64,000 bases of DNA from Symbiodinium natans (lineage: Eukaryota; Sar; Dinophyceae; Suessiales; Symbiodiniaceae): contig CAJNDS010000757.1 in the NCBI GenBank assembly GCA_905221605.1, positions 401,387 through 465,386 of the forward strand, in the 5' to 3' direction. Position 1 is the stretch's first letter. Every line of letters starts with the position of its first letter. Made by a program: the position numbers and the translations under genes. The notes under the pieces were generated by a model that was given only the letters and a program-made list of their open reading frames with translations, searched no databases and was not told the origin of the DNA. Positions 9,562 through 19,391 of this stretch are shown here, piece after piece.

Positions 9562-9621
9562 GAGTCGCGTGTGGACCTCCTCCTGGATGGCTTGGTAGAG
9601 GAGTCCTATACTTTGTCGAAG
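9562..9621 (+). CDS. Internal exon, unknown protein
   Basis: ACGAAG| at 9561 and TCGAAG|GTCCACC at 9622 enclose exactly 20 codons (ESRVDLLLDGLVEESYTL). The open frame extends a few codons upstream. CCCTAAA tracts lie on both sides. Confidence 0.45.
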
Positions 9622-9639
9622 GTCCACCCTAGCCCCTAA

Positions 9640-9808
9640 AACCCCCTTAACCTCCCCTGAACTGCCCTGAACCCTAAACCAGCCCAATCCCTAAACCCTA
9701 AACCCTAAACCCTAAACCCTAAACCCTAAACCCTAAACCCTAAACCCTAAACCCCAATCCCTAAACCCTAAACCCTAAACCCCAATCCCTAAACCCCAAA
9801 CCTTAAAA
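9640..9808 (+). repeat. CCCTAAA tract with CCCAAT variants
   Basis: About 16 heptamers interrupted by CCCCAATCC variants. No gene. Confidence 0.8.
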
Positions 9809-9904
9809 TATTTGGTTCGCAGCCCAGGGCTTGAGGTGATCGAGGTCAGGATGGCACTTAAACCTCTTCAGCTGTGTAGACCTTGGTGTTAAGAAGGTCT
9901 AGGA

Positions 9905-10015
9905 TGCCCAGTAGTATCCTTATTCCCTTTTGGGGGGGGTTTCGGTTCCCTTATCAACCCCTTTAAGCAAAAAAGGGCACCCTTTTGAAGCCTAGGTTAC
10001 TGGGCAGCCTAGAGG
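9905..10015. mobile_element. Short inverted-repeat element, family B
   Basis: Begins like TGCCCAGTAGTATCC and ends GGTTACTGGGCAGCC. A poly-G stretch is inserted. A second, left-end-only copy (TACTTGGTAGCCCAGTGG) starts at 10022. Confidence 0.6.
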
Positions 10016-10080
10016 TCATATTTACTTGGTAGCCCAGTGGTGCCCTTTGCCCTTGTTGTTGGTTCAAGGGTCCCTGGAAG

Positions 10081-10198
10081 GGTACCATCAAATTCACAAA
10101 TCGAGGCAGCTAACCTTTTTGTTTGGGGTGTGGTTCGTACAATATGGATTAGAGTATGTTGGGTATGTATTAATTATGTAGATATGTATGTACATATG

Positions 10199-10229
<31 letters not shown>

Positions 10230-10771
10230 ATATGTGTGTATGACCTATTATGTCGTTGGGCATACGTGTAAAGGTACTCTGGCTGAAATGAATGCCTCAA
10301 GCACTCATCGACTTCATGACTGCAAGCGCTCTAAGCCCTTTAAGCCCTTTCAACCCATACAGAAGCTCCTCTCGGCTACCCTCGCGCTTAGGGGGAGGCC
10401 TAGGGTAGCCCCTTGGCTAGGCTGGGGGTAGGCTTGCCTAGACCAACCCATGGCTTGGAGGTCGCTAAGGCCTTGGGCTAGACCGAACCTTCCAGGCCTA
10501 CCCCCATGGCGAGGTATCTACCTTTCCATCCCACAAACTCTGTGAACCCTGTAAGCCTGTACTATAGCCTATAAGCGTTATACCCCCGATAAACCTCCTT
10601 ATAAGCCCCTATAAACCCTCAAAGCCCTGCAATTCCTAGTCGCCCGCCCCGCCATTCTCAAACAAACCACATTCAAGCCTGTAAGCCCCTAAAAACCGGT
10701 ATGAACCTTTAACAACCAAGAAAGCCTACAAGACCCTTAAACCCCTAAAACCTTTTACAAAGCCGTGCCAG
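10081..10771. repeat. TA microsatellite and unassigned sequence
   Basis: ATGTATATGTATATATA at 10180-10240, then C/T-rich sequence with CCTATAAGCC-type words. Open frames across the microsatellite are low complexity. Nothing else recognised. Confidence 0.5.
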
Positions 10772-10879
10772 GAGTGTGGAGATTCGGTGGACGCCATCGC
10801 TGTTCAGAGCTTCGTGGACTGGGTGGCGTGGCCATCGACTGTGCGCTTGACTTCCTCAAATAGGGATACCTTTGCTTTG
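10772..10879 (+). CDS. Internal exon, 36 in-phase codons
   Basis: GTGCCAG| at 10771 and GCTTTG|GTGTCTTG at 10880. The frame reads ECGDSVDAIAVQSFVDWVAW and stays open across 108 nt. A second frame is also open (GVAIDCALDFLK), so the frame choice is provisional. Confidence 0.4.
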
Positions 10880-11127
10880 GTGTCTTGTTGGGGGGGGGGG
10901 GGGGGAGAGGTACCCTTAGTTTGGGAGATACCCAGATCATTCATAGGTAAGTTTAGTTTTCTGCATGCTGTAGTATAACCTAGTATCTTGTTGTAGGTTG
11001 CGGTAAGTTTTAGCTTAGTATGTTCGAGCTTTTGGAGTATACCAACTATGTGGTTGACGTCTTGGGGGTTTGCCGACCTGGGACATGTTCTCTTTCGTCC
11101 GGGTCACTGAGCTTGTGAACCCTAAAC

Positions 11128-11251
11128 CCTCTTGAATGGTCTTGCTTGTGTAGCTTGAGGGGTAGTTCTCAGGTGTTGAGCAGGATCACGGTCCTTGGTC
11201 TTGGGTGCTTCAATGCTCAGGTGCCCGCTCGAAAGCGCGGATGCAGTTACC
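11128..11251 (-). CDS. Minus-strand exon, unknown protein
   Basis: On the minus strand the acceptor would be TTTAG| at 11252 and the donor CAAGAGG|GTTTAGGG at 11127, both inside telomere-type heptamers. The frame reads ASALSSGHLSIEAPKTKDRD... with no stop. Confidence 0.4.
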
Positions 11252-11480
11252 CTAAACCCTAAACCCCAAAACCCTAAACCAAAAACTGCAGGCTGATCTG
11301 AAGGATGATCCCCTTTTCTTGACCTTACTGTTGAACCATACATAAAGGGAGAGCGGGTCTATACAGGTAAGTCTGCCGAAGCTGACAGGAAGCACAATGA
11401 TGAGGGTTTAGGGCTTAGGGTTTAGGGCTTAGGGTTTAGGGTTTAGGGATGTTTAGGGATGTTTAGCGTTTTGGGGTTTA

Positions 11481-11552
11481 GGCGTGATCTTCTTGTGCAA
11501 AGACCATTTGTTCCTCAGCATGTACACATGAAAGACTCCGCCACGTTCCTGC
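11481..11552 (-). CDS. Minus-strand exon, unknown protein
   Basis: ATCCCAG| (minus) opens QERGGVFHVYMLRNKWSLHK, then runs into the repeat at CGCC|TAAACC. The donor is unclear (a GA donor is possible). It could belong with the minus exon at 11128. Confidence 0.4.
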
Positions 11553-11710
11553 CTGGGATGCCCAGAAGGGTTTGGAATTTAGCTCAACCCTTTGCACCCT
11601 AAAACCCTAAACCCTGGACCCTAAACCCTAAGCCCTAAAGACCGAAGCGCTCTAAACCCTAAACCTTAAGCCCTAAGCCCGAAATCCTAAACCCTAAGCC
11701 CTGAACCCTA

Positions 11711-11797
11711 AAATCTCCGATGCCCTCAAGGTCGTCGCTCCGCCCAGCGGCACGCAGTCTGCGGTGCAGACCTCGGATGGCCTCTGCAACTCTGGGG
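11711..11797 (+). CDS. Internal exon, unknown protein
   Basis: Open frame ISDALKVVAPPSGTQSAVQT... ending CTCTGGGG|GTTTAAGGG. The acceptor is not certain (the sequence runs straight from CCCTAAAAT). CCCTAAA left, GGGTTTAA right. Confidence 0.4.
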
Positions 11798-12160
11798 GTT
11801 TAAGGGTTTAAGGGTTTAAGGGTTTAAGGGTTTAAGGGTTTAGGGTTTAGGGTTTAAGGGTTTAGGGTTTACGGTTTAGGGTTTAAGGGTTTAAGGGTTT
11901 GGGGTTGGGGTTTGGGGTTTAGGGGTTTAAGGGTTTAAGGGTTTAAGGGTTTGGGGTTTGGGGTTTGGGGTTAAGGGTTTCGGGTTCACGGTTTAGTCGT
12001 ACGTGTACCTGGGCCCTTCGCAAAAGCCTTGAAGCCCTGCGTGTTGGCGGGGGGGGGGGGGGGGGGAGGCCCCAGCAGACGCTCAGGTCTTGAGGGTCGA
12101 GGTTCCTGAACCCCTGAACCCCTAAACCCCTAAACCCTGAACCCGAGAGGGTTGCTGCAT
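11798..12160. repeat. (GGGTTTAA)n octamers, poly-G, CCCTAAA
   Basis: TTTAAGGG octamers replace the heptamer to about 11970. A long G run lies at 12047-12066, then a CCCTGAA/CCCTAAA block. No gene. Confidence 0.75.
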
Positions 12161-12164
12161 TCAG

Positions 12165-12248
12165 GCGGGGCTTGAAGGTTCGCCCAAAGGGCCAAAGGGC
12201 CCAGGCACTCTACTACTTCGCCCCAGAGTTGCTGCATGGGTCGTATAG
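12165..12248 (+). CDS. Exon with kinase-like APE motif
   Basis: ATTCAG| at 12164. The frame reads RGLKVRPKGQRAQALYYFAP then ELLHGSYR. YxAPExLxGSY resembles the APE motif of protein kinase subdomain VIII. That is suggestive only, since the rest of the domain is not seen nearby. CCCTAAA left, TTTAGGG-like right. Confidence 0.4.
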   Translation, partial: AGLEGSPKGPKGPGTLLLRPRVAAWVV

Positions 12249-12370
12249 GATTGAGGGTTTAGGGTTTCGGGCTAGGGTTTGGGATGTAGGGTTGAGGGTA
12301 GGGTGTTGGATTTAGGGTTTAGGGCTAGGGTTTAGGATTTAGCGTTTTGAGCTTTGGGTTCTTAATGCAG

Positions 12371-12453
12371 GGCTTGGGGCTTTTGAAGTCATACTGGATC
12401 CTCGGGGAGCTGGGCGATGGGCGGGAGCGGACCATATCTTGTTTTCATGTGCC
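12371..12453 (+). CDS. Exon-like island, unknown protein
   Basis: TTAATGCAG| at 12370, frame LGAFEVILDPRGAGRWAG..., possible donor GTGCC|GTGATG at 12454. A second frame (SYWILGELGDGRERT) and an 89-codon minus frame overlap, so frame and strand are uncertain. Confidence 0.35.
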
Positions 12454-12639
12454 GTGATGCGCGCGGCCTGTGAATGAATTTGTGGCCCTTCAACCATGGC
12501 AGCTTGTGTCTTGGGGACAAAAGGGTGCAGGCTTTCATGTTGACATAGTCGGAGCCCTAAACCCCAAGCCATCATTCGTTCTCTTCGTGCGTGTCTTGAC
12601 ATGCGCAAAGCAAATCTCTAACCCCTTGAACCCGAAACC

Positions 12640-12780
12640 CCCCTCCAAGTTTGAGGTGACCCTAAACCCTAAACCCCTAGCTCCAAACCCTAAACCCTAA
12701 TTAAGCCCTAAACCCCTGAACCCCTAAACCCTCTCACCCTACATCCTGAACTCCTAATTCCTCAACACTAAACCTGGCTG
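12640..12780 (+). repeat. Degenerate CCCTAAA block
   Basis: CCCTAAA with CCCCTGAA and CCCCTAG variants preceding the first exon at 12834. Confidence 0.7.
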
Positions 12781-12833
12781 GATTGGGCAGTCGGTGAAGG
12801 GAAGGGGCGAGCTGCCCCACCTCCACCGTCGCC

Positions 12834-12894
12834 ATGCAATGTCTGTCAGCGGTGGCCACGATCTTCTTGGTTTTCCATGTGCAGGAAGCTGGAG
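12834..12894 (+). CDS. First exon, signal-peptide-like start
   Basis: GTCGCCATGC starts MQCLSAVATIFLVFHVQEAG, a hydrophobic N-terminus, then GCTGGAG|GTTTAGGG with the repeat as donor (phase 1). CCCTAAA upstream, TTTAGGG downstream. Confidence 0.5.
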
Positions 12895-13035
12895 GTTTAG
12901 GGCTTAGGGTTTAGGGATTAGGGTTTAGGGTTAGGGTTTAGGGTTGTGGGTTTAGGGTTTAGGGTTTAGGGTTCAGGGTTCAGGGTTTAGGGTTTAGGGT
13001 TTAGGGCTGAGGGCTGAGGGCTGAGGGTTTAAGAG
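12895..13035 (+). repeat. TTTAGGG tract with GGGCTGA variants
   Basis: About 18 heptamers, some changed to TTCAGGG or GCTGAGGG. Confidence 0.85.
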
Positions 13036-13089
13036 TCTTGCCTCTGCCTACGAATCCAAATACCACAAAGGGTGCCAAGCCCGCACCAG
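13036..13089 (+). CDS. Internal exon, unknown protein
   Basis: AAGAG| at 13035 and GCACCAG|GTACACACG at 13090 bound LASAYESKYHKGCQARTR. The donor is close to consensus. A related island follows at about 13200-13260. Confidence 0.4.
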
Positions 13090-13523
13090 GTACACACGTC
13101 TACAAGGATAGGCTTAAAGGAACCCCTAAACCCTAACCTCAAACCCTAAAAGGGTTTAGAGTTCAGGGTTGAGAAGGGGCTCCTAGAAGACCCTCAAACC
13201 TAAATGCCTACTGTGACAAAGGATGCCAAAATATTGTATGTGCATGATACAGGTTCTCATGTTGTTCTGCTGTCCTGCTGCGATACTGTTGTGGGTATCT
13301 TCAGCTTCGGGTTTTTCGGGTTGGGGCTTTAGCGTGTTCAGGCTTCAGGACTCTACCGTGGTTTGGGGTGCAGGGTTTCGGGGGCTGAGGCCGCAGGGGC
13401 TATTGGCCAGAAGCATGGCTCATGTTAGCCCTAAACCAAAAAAACCCTAAACCCTAAACCCCTCAACCCTAAACCCTAAACCCCTAAACCCCTAAAACCC
13501 CTAAAACCCTTAAACACCACCAG

Positions 13524-13621
13524 GCCACCTGGGTGGAGGGCCACAAGTTTCTGATCTTCCTGCTGGAGAAGTTTCTCCGGCGCGCGCGGCGGCTCGGCCA
13601 CGGCCTTGAGCAGACCAATAT
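13524..13621 (+). CDS. Internal exon, basic helix-like
   Basis: CACCAG| at 13523 and CCAATAT|GTTAGGG at 13622. The frame reads ATWVEGHKFLIFLLEKFLRR then ARRLGHGLEQTN. CCCTAAA left, TTTAGGG right. GC-rich, unlike its flanks. Confidence 0.55.
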
Positions 13622-14157
13622 GTTAGGGTTTAGGGTTTAGGGTTCTGTTGCCAGACATTAGCCTACATGGTCAGTTCTCCAAACTAGGGCCCCTTTCTAG
13701 GTACAGAATAAGGACCCCCAAACAAGCCACATTTTAGAGAGCTGACAGTATTACCCATCATGACCCTGTGTAGCTAAACATTATCCTTCATAACCCAATA
13801 TACCCCCCCCCCCCCCCCCAATTTCCCAAAATAACCCTATAGAACCCTTGAGCACAGGATCTCTACTCAAGCCTGCCTTGTCACTGGCCCCAAGCCCTAT
13901 AAACCCATTGGACCCTAGAAACCCCAAAAGCCCTAAACCCTAAACCACTAACTCCTAAGTGCTAATCTATGTACCGGCATAGCCGTAGCTAGGCAATATG
14001 GCCAGGACCCCCCGAGCGTGGTAGGTGCTCGTAGAGGGTTTTTTATTGGTTTCGGGCTGGGCGAAACCCTAAACCCTAACCGTTAACCCTAAACCCTAAA
14101 CCCTAAACCCTAAACCCTAGTTCAGGTTGTAGGGCTTCATTCTCAACTCCTGGCCAG
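13622..14157. repeat. Repeats and unassigned sequence
   Basis: A short TTTAGGG run, an unassigned stretch with a long poly-C (13803-13819), a degenerate CCCTAAA region, and a clean CCCTAAA run (14090-14120). Confidence 0.5.
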
Positions 14158-14275
14158 GAAAGACACCGACCATGACCAGAGCCAGGAGACGCGCGTGGAA
14201 GAGGCACTCTGGCACCTGCGCGTGAAGAACTACGAGCCTTCGCCGGCAACCATCCTACATTACTTATATATCTAG
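14158..14275 (+). CDS. Terminal exon, unknown protein
   Basis: CTGGCCAG| at 14157. The frame reads KDTDHDQSQETRVEEALWHL... and ends at TAG 14273-14275. Right of the stop the sequence turns sharply AT-rich, as expected for 3' UTR or intergenic DNA. The exon at 13524 may belong to the same gene. Confidence 0.5.
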
Positions 14276-15065
14276 AATTTAATATATTATCACTATCTTC
14301 TCTTACATTCGGGTTTGAGTGTCAAAGAACACAGCATAATGCAATCAGAAACAAATAAACAACAACTAATCACAAATATAAGATTGTTCAATCAAGTCTT
14401 TCCAAGCAAAAATGAACTTTCTAATAGTTATACACAAAGTTAGTTATTTGATACTGCTGACAGAAATAACCAAGGTCGTTGATTTAAAAAATGATTGTAG
14501 TATGCCTTATGAAAACTTGTATTTTGACAGCAATAAAACTGTGTACATGCCAATATGTAAAGAATGTCATAAATAATTCATATGTTCAAATACATGTCCT
14601 CGTAATAATACTTCTAATCTGTTATCTGCATTTCATCATGACCCAATGTTAGCACATGAGTTTAAGGAAAAGATGAAGTTGAATTTAGTGTTTAATAAAA
14701 GTATTGAAATCAGAAGAGTTAGTAGAAACAAATAAGTTTTCAGATGTGAAAATATTTTCGGGATGGATGGCGTAGATTATTTTCAAACACGTATAAGGTA
14801 ACATGTGGTGATCCAATATACCATGATACCAGTTGAACAAAACAATTTTTTGGATTTACAATGCATAACAATAAATAACATACCAAAACATTTTTAACTA
14901 GTAAGAGTACAATGCCCCACGTAGAACATATAACTTAACATTATTTGATAAGACAAAGACAAAACATACATATATATATATATATATAGACTCACGATTC
15001 CATTGAAGAGTTATATAATAATATTAAAAATGATATTCGCAATCGTCCTGTACTTGTTGTATGCC
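14276..15065. other. AT-rich gene-free stretch
   Basis: About 790 nt with no TTTAGGG repeat and no credible frame; a TA microsatellite lies near 14970. It resembles the stretch at 46991-48279 in composition and position after a stop codon. Confidence 0.6.
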
Positions 15066-15165
15066 GACCACCCAATGCTTAGATCAAAGGGCCTAAACCC
15101 GAAACCCTGACCCTAAACCCTAAACCCTGAACCCTGAACCCTGAACCCTGAACCCTAAACTATAC

Positions 15166-15209
15166 CTGGGCCCCACCCAAGTCTCCCTCGGTGAGGGGCC
15201 GAAGTGTAC
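15166..15209 (-). CDS. Possible minus-strand mini-exon
   Basis: On the minus strand ATGATAG| and CCCAG|GTATAGTTTAGGG enclose 44 open nt; the donor runs into the telomere-type repeat. Confidence 0.3.
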
Positions 15210-15305
15210 CTATCATGAGGGGTATTTAGGGTTTGGGGTTTAGGGTTTATGGTTCTAGGGAAACCCTAACCTTTGAACCCCCCCAAGTGGGTCGATCCAA
15301 ATTAG

Positions 15306-15397
15306 GAGCCGACTTCTGGACCATGAAAAAAGATGTTCAGTTGTGCCCAAAAGGGAACTTCCATGGCTCCTCTGGCTTGGAGCCTCTAAGCCTATAA
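15306..15397 (+). CDS. Exon with stop, unknown protein
   Basis: AAATTAG| at 15305 opens ADFWTMKKDVQLCPKGNFHG..., ending at TAA 15395-15397. Could be a terminal exon. Confidence 0.45.
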
Positions 15398-15399
15398 CC

Positions 15400-15515
15400 C
15401 TGTGACCCTGAACCTTAAACCCTAGACCCTAGACCCTAAACCCTAAACCCTAAACCCTAAACCCTAAACCCTAAACCCTAAACCCTAAATGAACCCTAAA
15501 CCCTAAACCCCAAAA
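15400..15515 (+). repeat. (CCCTAAA)n, about 13 copies
   Basis: Clean heptamers preceding the first exon at 15535. Confidence 0.85.
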
Positions 15516-15534
15516 AAAGCCACACGAGGCCAAC

Positions 15535-15611
15535 ATGAGTCGAGCGCTGGTCCACGTCGCTGCAGCAGGATTGCTCGGCTTGCGCCTGGTTCCGCAATGG
15601 AGCTTTGGAGG
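15535..15611 (+). CDS. First exon, signal-peptide-like start
   Basis: CCAACATGA opens MSRALVHVAAAGLLGLRLV, a hydrophobic N-terminus, then TTTGGAGG|GTTCAGGGG. CCCTAAA left, TTTAGGG right. Confidence 0.5.
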
Positions 15612-15806
15612 GTTCAGGGGTTTAGGGTTTAGGGTTCAGGGGGCGACTTGGGCGTGGGGTCGAGGTGGAGTTTGGTGGCTCCCAGGGGTAGGAGCCCAAA
15701 CCCTAAAGTGGGTCCTTGTTGGTCATAAGTTTACATTTTTGTCAAGTTTAATCCCCAATAAGGAATAAACATGACAATTTTTAATATATCCCCAACAATG
15801 AAGCAG

Positions 15807-15898
15807 TATCTCCTGAACCCAAGAAAAGGCTCCTGGAGCTGGGCCAAGAGCCGGGGCTGAGCGCCTGCGCACGCAGCCTGGCTCAGACGCATGAAAAG
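15807..15898 (+). CDS. Internal exon, helical
   Basis: GAAGCAG| at 15806 and CATGAAAAG|GTTTAGGG at 15899. The frame reads SPEPKKRLLELGQEPGLSAC then ARSLAQTHEK. The donor is textbook MAG|GT with the rest supplied by a run of about 19 TTTAGGG copies. Confidence 0.6.
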
Positions 15899-16046
15899 GT
15901 TTAGGGTTTAGGGTTTAGGGTTTAGGGTTTAGGGTTTAGGGTTTAGGGTTTAGGGTTTAGGGTTTAGGGTTTAGGGTTTAGGAAATGGGGTTTAGGGTTT
16001 AGGGTTTAGGGTTGAGGTTTTAGGGTTTAGGGTTTAGGGTTCGTTG
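15899..16046 (+). repeat. (TTTAGGG)n, about 19 copies
   Basis: Nearly perfect tract with one GGAAATGGGG interruption. Confidence 0.9.
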
Positions 16047-16215
16047 GCTCCTTTCTTTAAGGTGCTGGGTGCCCTTTTGGGGGGCTCCTTTCTTTAAGGT
16101 GCTGGGTGCCCTTGTGGGGGCTCCTTTCCTTAAGGTGCTGAGTACCCTTTTGGGGGCTCCTTTCTTTAAAGGTGCTGAGTACCCTTTTGGGGGCTTGTTT
16201 CTTTAAGGTGATGTA
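16047..16215 (+). repeat. 47-bp tandem repeat, about 4 copies
   Basis: Unit GGCTCCTTTCTTTAAGGTGC followed by TGRGTRCCCTTTTGGGG, repeated with small changes. Non-coding. Confidence 0.8.
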
Positions 16216-16479
16216 TTGTGAGAAAAGGGCCCTAAACAGGGAACCTAATTTAGAGAACTCCCCCCCCCAGACAGGAGGAGAGTTAGGGTTGTTTTAAGGT
16301 TTAGGGGTAGTCCCTGAACCGTCATAGGGCTGTCGGAGTTGCGTAACGTCAGGACTTTAACCCTGTGGGCAGAAGTCTACTTATAGCTGGCAGGTTACTC
16401 AGGATGCTGGCTTTAGGGCTTCGGGTTCAAGATGAAATCCCTAGGGAGAAGGTGGGGGAGGGGGGAGGGGGGGGTGCAG

Positions 16480-16616
16480 GCGTGCTGATCTGCTGCATCG
16501 CATATGTCCAGCACATGGTGGCTGGGTATTCTCTCGTCGACATGCGTCTCTGCTGCATCCGGTCGGTACCCGAAGCCCTATGCAACTCTTGCCAGAGCAA
16601 AAAATCCCAACCCTAA
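16480..16616 (+). CDS. Hydrophobic Cys-rich exon ending in a repeat-derived stop
   Basis: GGTGCAG| at 16479 opens VLICCIAYVQHMVAGYSLVD... with many Cys, and ends at TAA 16614-16616, which lies inside CCCTAAA. Either terminal, or an earlier donor (CATCCG|GTCGGT) is used. Confidence 0.4.
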
Positions 16617-16639
16617 ACTCTGCAACCCTAAACCTTACA

Positions 16640-16805
16640 TCTATGGTTTTGAGCCCTTAGTATGGTCCCTTACCTTTGTTTCAAGGGATTGAAAGGGATT
16701 GAAAGGGATCCGAAGTATGGGCCCTGAGTATGTATAGTGTATATAAGGGCAAGACCCAAGATGAGGGCCCATACTTCGGATCCCCTATTGCAAGCCCTGC
16801 ACTCC
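16640..16805. mobile_element. Palindromic dispersed element
   Basis: AGTATGGTCCCTTACC...GGATCCGAAGTATGGGCCC at the left and GGGCCCATACTTCGGATCCC at the right form an inverted repeat. A related piece is at 3490-3530. Confidence 0.6.
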
Positions 16806-16829
16806 ACACCCTAAGCCCCCTGCTTCGGG

Positions 16830-17218
16830 GGTGTAGGGTTTAGGGTTTAGGGTTTAGGGTTTAGGGATTTAGGGTTTAGGGTTTAGGGTTTAGGGTTTAG
16901 GCATTTAGGGTTTAGGGATTTAGGGATTTAGGGATTTAGGGTATCGGGTTTAGGGTTTAGGGTTTAGGGCCCGAAATCCTCTGCCACGGTCCCTGGTCGC
17001 GCAGAGGTTTGGTGGTTTATGTGGGGGAGGCTGGGGGATCCCAAATGGTTTTTGTCATGCTTTAGGGTTTAGGGTTTGGGTTTAGGGTTTAGGGTTTAGG
17101 GTTTAGGGTTTAGGGTTTAGGGTTTAGGGTTTAGGGTTTAGGGTTTAGGGTTTAGGTTTTGGGTTTAGGGTTTAGGGTTTAGGGTTTAGGGTGGGGGGGG
17201 GTGGGGGGGGGGGGGGGG
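16830..17218 (+). repeat. Long TTTAGGG tracts ending in poly-G
   Basis: Runs at 16837-16970 and 17063-17190 with one small unassigned island between, then GGGGTGGGG at 17190-17218. Confidence 0.85.
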
Positions 17219-17525
17219 CTCCCCTATATTTTGTGTATACAAGGTGCACTTGTTGTGGCATGCCCCATGCACTTCCGAGATCGTTGTCAAGTGCCCTAAG
17301 GCGCACTTAGGACTCTTTCTAGGGCTTCTCAGAGAGACCATACTATACAACGTTACGGGGCTGTGTTGAGTGGGCTATTTTGAGGGTTTAGGGTTTAGGG
17401 TTCAGGGTTGAAAGCCGGAACGTTTAGCTCTTCGGAGGGTCCTCCATCGCAGCACAGGGCAGTAGCCAACCCCCACACACGCACACCCTAAACCCTAAAC
17501 CCTAAACCCTAAACCCTAAACCCTA

Positions 17526-17590
17526 ATGCATCTGCATCGTCCTCTTCATGGTAAGGTTCCAGCAGCCGCCACAGTGGTGTGCACTTGTCC
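17526..17590 (-). CDS. Minus-strand acidic exon-like island
   Basis: On the minus strand GGCTTAG| opens DKCTPLWRLLEPYHEEDDAD and then runs into TTAGGGTTTAGGG. The donor is not clear. On the plus strand a GTAAGG at 17551 is a competing signal. Confidence 0.35.
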
Positions 17591-17599
17591 CTAAGCCTA

Positions 17600-17700
17600 C
17601 ATCCCCCCTTTGGAATTATTTCGTATTTTTGTTTATATAAAACCCAAGAGGATATTCAAGATCATATTTTCAATAAGGTTCTAAGGGGAGTATAGAAGCT
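17600..17700. mobile_element. Short dispersed element, family F, copy 1
   Basis: Shares TTTTTGTTTATATAAARCCC, AAGAGGATATT and AAGGTTCTAAGGGGAGTATA with 37798-37890. Confidence 0.65.
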
Positions 17701-18708
17701 CGAAACCCTCAAACCCAAGACACTTCAAACCCGAGAAGCGCCCAGAAAGAGGCTCAGGGAACCTTCCGGGCTTTTGGCTGCGGGTTTGTGGTTGAAGGTT
17801 TAGAGTTTTGGCGTCTTAGGGGTTTGGCGGTTCAGGTTTTTGGGGTTTTTGGGGTGTGTGGGCTTTGGGTACCTCATCCCTGACCCCCTGCTAAGAACCA
17901 ATAAGTTGAGGCATGGGATTGGTGACTAAAGGCTGTTGGGACATGGGGTTGGTGGTTTTTCATGCCTGCGATGTAGGGTTTAGCCTTTAGGAATCCAAGC
18001 GGCAAGGACGCCACAACGACTCAACGGAGTTTGCTGGATTCACGGCAAAGAAGGAGCTTTTTTGATTTTTGTTCGTTATCTCCGGGTCCCCTCGTAGAGA
18101 CAGCGGAACTACCTCTGAACATGGCTCACACAGACACGCAAAGACACGCCAGCCACGCAAACATGCACGCAAACACACCACACGGACAATTCACAGACAC
18201 GAAACACACACATAACGAGTAATGTTAACGAAAGCATGAACGGATCACGAGATACCTAAAGACATGAAGAAGAATGCACGTGTGGCACAGTTTCCGTAGG
18301 CAGCACCCTTACACTGTTCTACATCGATCGGAGCCTGTGGATCATTTTCAACGGTTCGGTGTGTTTAGGCTTCTTTCTTAGTAGCTGAGTGAGTGAGTAC
18401 ACTTTACAATCCAACAAACTGAAGTGTACACTTTTGGGGTGGGCAGCTGGACTGTTAAAGTTGCCCACCTTCCGAATCAGAGTTTTCCCGTTTGGCTTTC
18501 CGGGCGCCCTAAACTATGAGCCAGCCGGCCTTCAGGCCAGGGCCAAGGCACGTTAAGCTTAGGGGTTTAGGGTTTAGGGTTTAGGGTTTAGGGTTAGGGT
18601 TTAGGGTTTAGGGTTTAGGGCTTAGGGCGTTTAGGGTTTAGGGTTTAGGGTTTAGGGTTTAGGGTTTGGGGTTTAGGGTTTAGGGTTTAGGGTTTAGGGT
18701 TTAGGGTG
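17700..18708. other. Unassigned stretch, TTTAGGG at right end
   Basis: A 64-codon minus frame (17987-18181) is present but has no other support. TTTAGGG copies occupy 18565-18706 up to the next first exon. Confidence 0.4.
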
Positions 18709-18813
18709 ATGTGTTCAGTGGCTCATTGCCCAAGGATGCTTCACGTCATGCTGGTGCTGTTTATGCTCGCGAGCGCCTTTGCAGGGGAGTCCGCCTTTGC
18801 GGAGACTTGGCTA
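18709..18813 (+). CDS. First exon, signal-peptide-like start
   Basis: ATG at 18709 begins a 35-codon frame; the stretch MLHVMLVLFMLASAFAGES has the n-, h- and c-regions of a signal peptide with an AFA|G cleavage-like site. It ends TGGCTA|GTTTAGGG, exactly in phase. Confidence 0.55.
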
Positions 18814-19026
18814 GTTTAGGGTTTAGGGTTTAGGGTCTAGGGTTTAGGGTTTAGGGTTTAGTGTTTCTGACTTCGGGTTCAGGGTTTTGGGTTTATAGGG
18901 CCCCAAAATGCCAAAATGCTGTTCTTTGGCCAAGCGAGCGCAGACTTCGGGCACCAGCCCACATGAATTCCAGTCTGAGGCGCTGGTGTTGAGGGTTGAT
19001 TGGGTTACTTAAGGACTGCTTAAGGG
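18814..19026 (+). repeat. TTTAGGG tract and unassigned island
   Basis: Heptamers to 18865; the island near 18906-18968 reads open on plus (NAKMLFFGQASADFG) and is not secure. Confidence 0.5.
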
Positions 19027-19143
19027 CATAGTAGCCCAGTGGTACCCTTTACCCTTTTTTTGGTTCTGGTTTCCCTTATAAAGCAACCAACCCAACCAAA
19101 AAAAGGGTGCCCTTATGATAATATGGTTACTGGGCTACTAAGA
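19027..19143. mobile_element. Family B element, near complete
   Basis: Left end TAGTAGCCCAGTGGTACCC, right end TATGGTTACTGGGCTACTA, forming terminal inverted repeats; the middle has CCCTTATAAAGCAACCAACCC. About 117 bp, no frame. Confidence 0.75.
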
Positions 19144-19340
19144 GGGTGAATTAAGGGTGATGCAGGGGTGAATTCAGGATTATCGAAGCACAGCTCGCTA
19201 GTAAGGCCCTAGTATCAGGGATATGATTCGGGGGACCCTTGGGGAAGGTTCCTGTTTAAGAGAGCCAGAAGAGGGTTCAGAAGGGTTCCCCTTTAAGGGT
19301 CCCCCTTATCTAGGGTAGTAGGAGATTCTGGCTCCTTTAA

Positions 19341-19391
19341 GGATGTGGCGTTTCCGAAGTCAGGGCTGGCTGATCAACAGCCATCCCCAGC
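19341..19391 (+). CDS. Exon-like island, unknown protein
   Basis: TTTAAG| then GATGTGGCGTTTCCGAAG opens DVAFPKSGLADQQPS. The frame continues into an ATT-rich low-complexity stretch (19430-19560), which is probably not coding. Confidence 0.3.
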
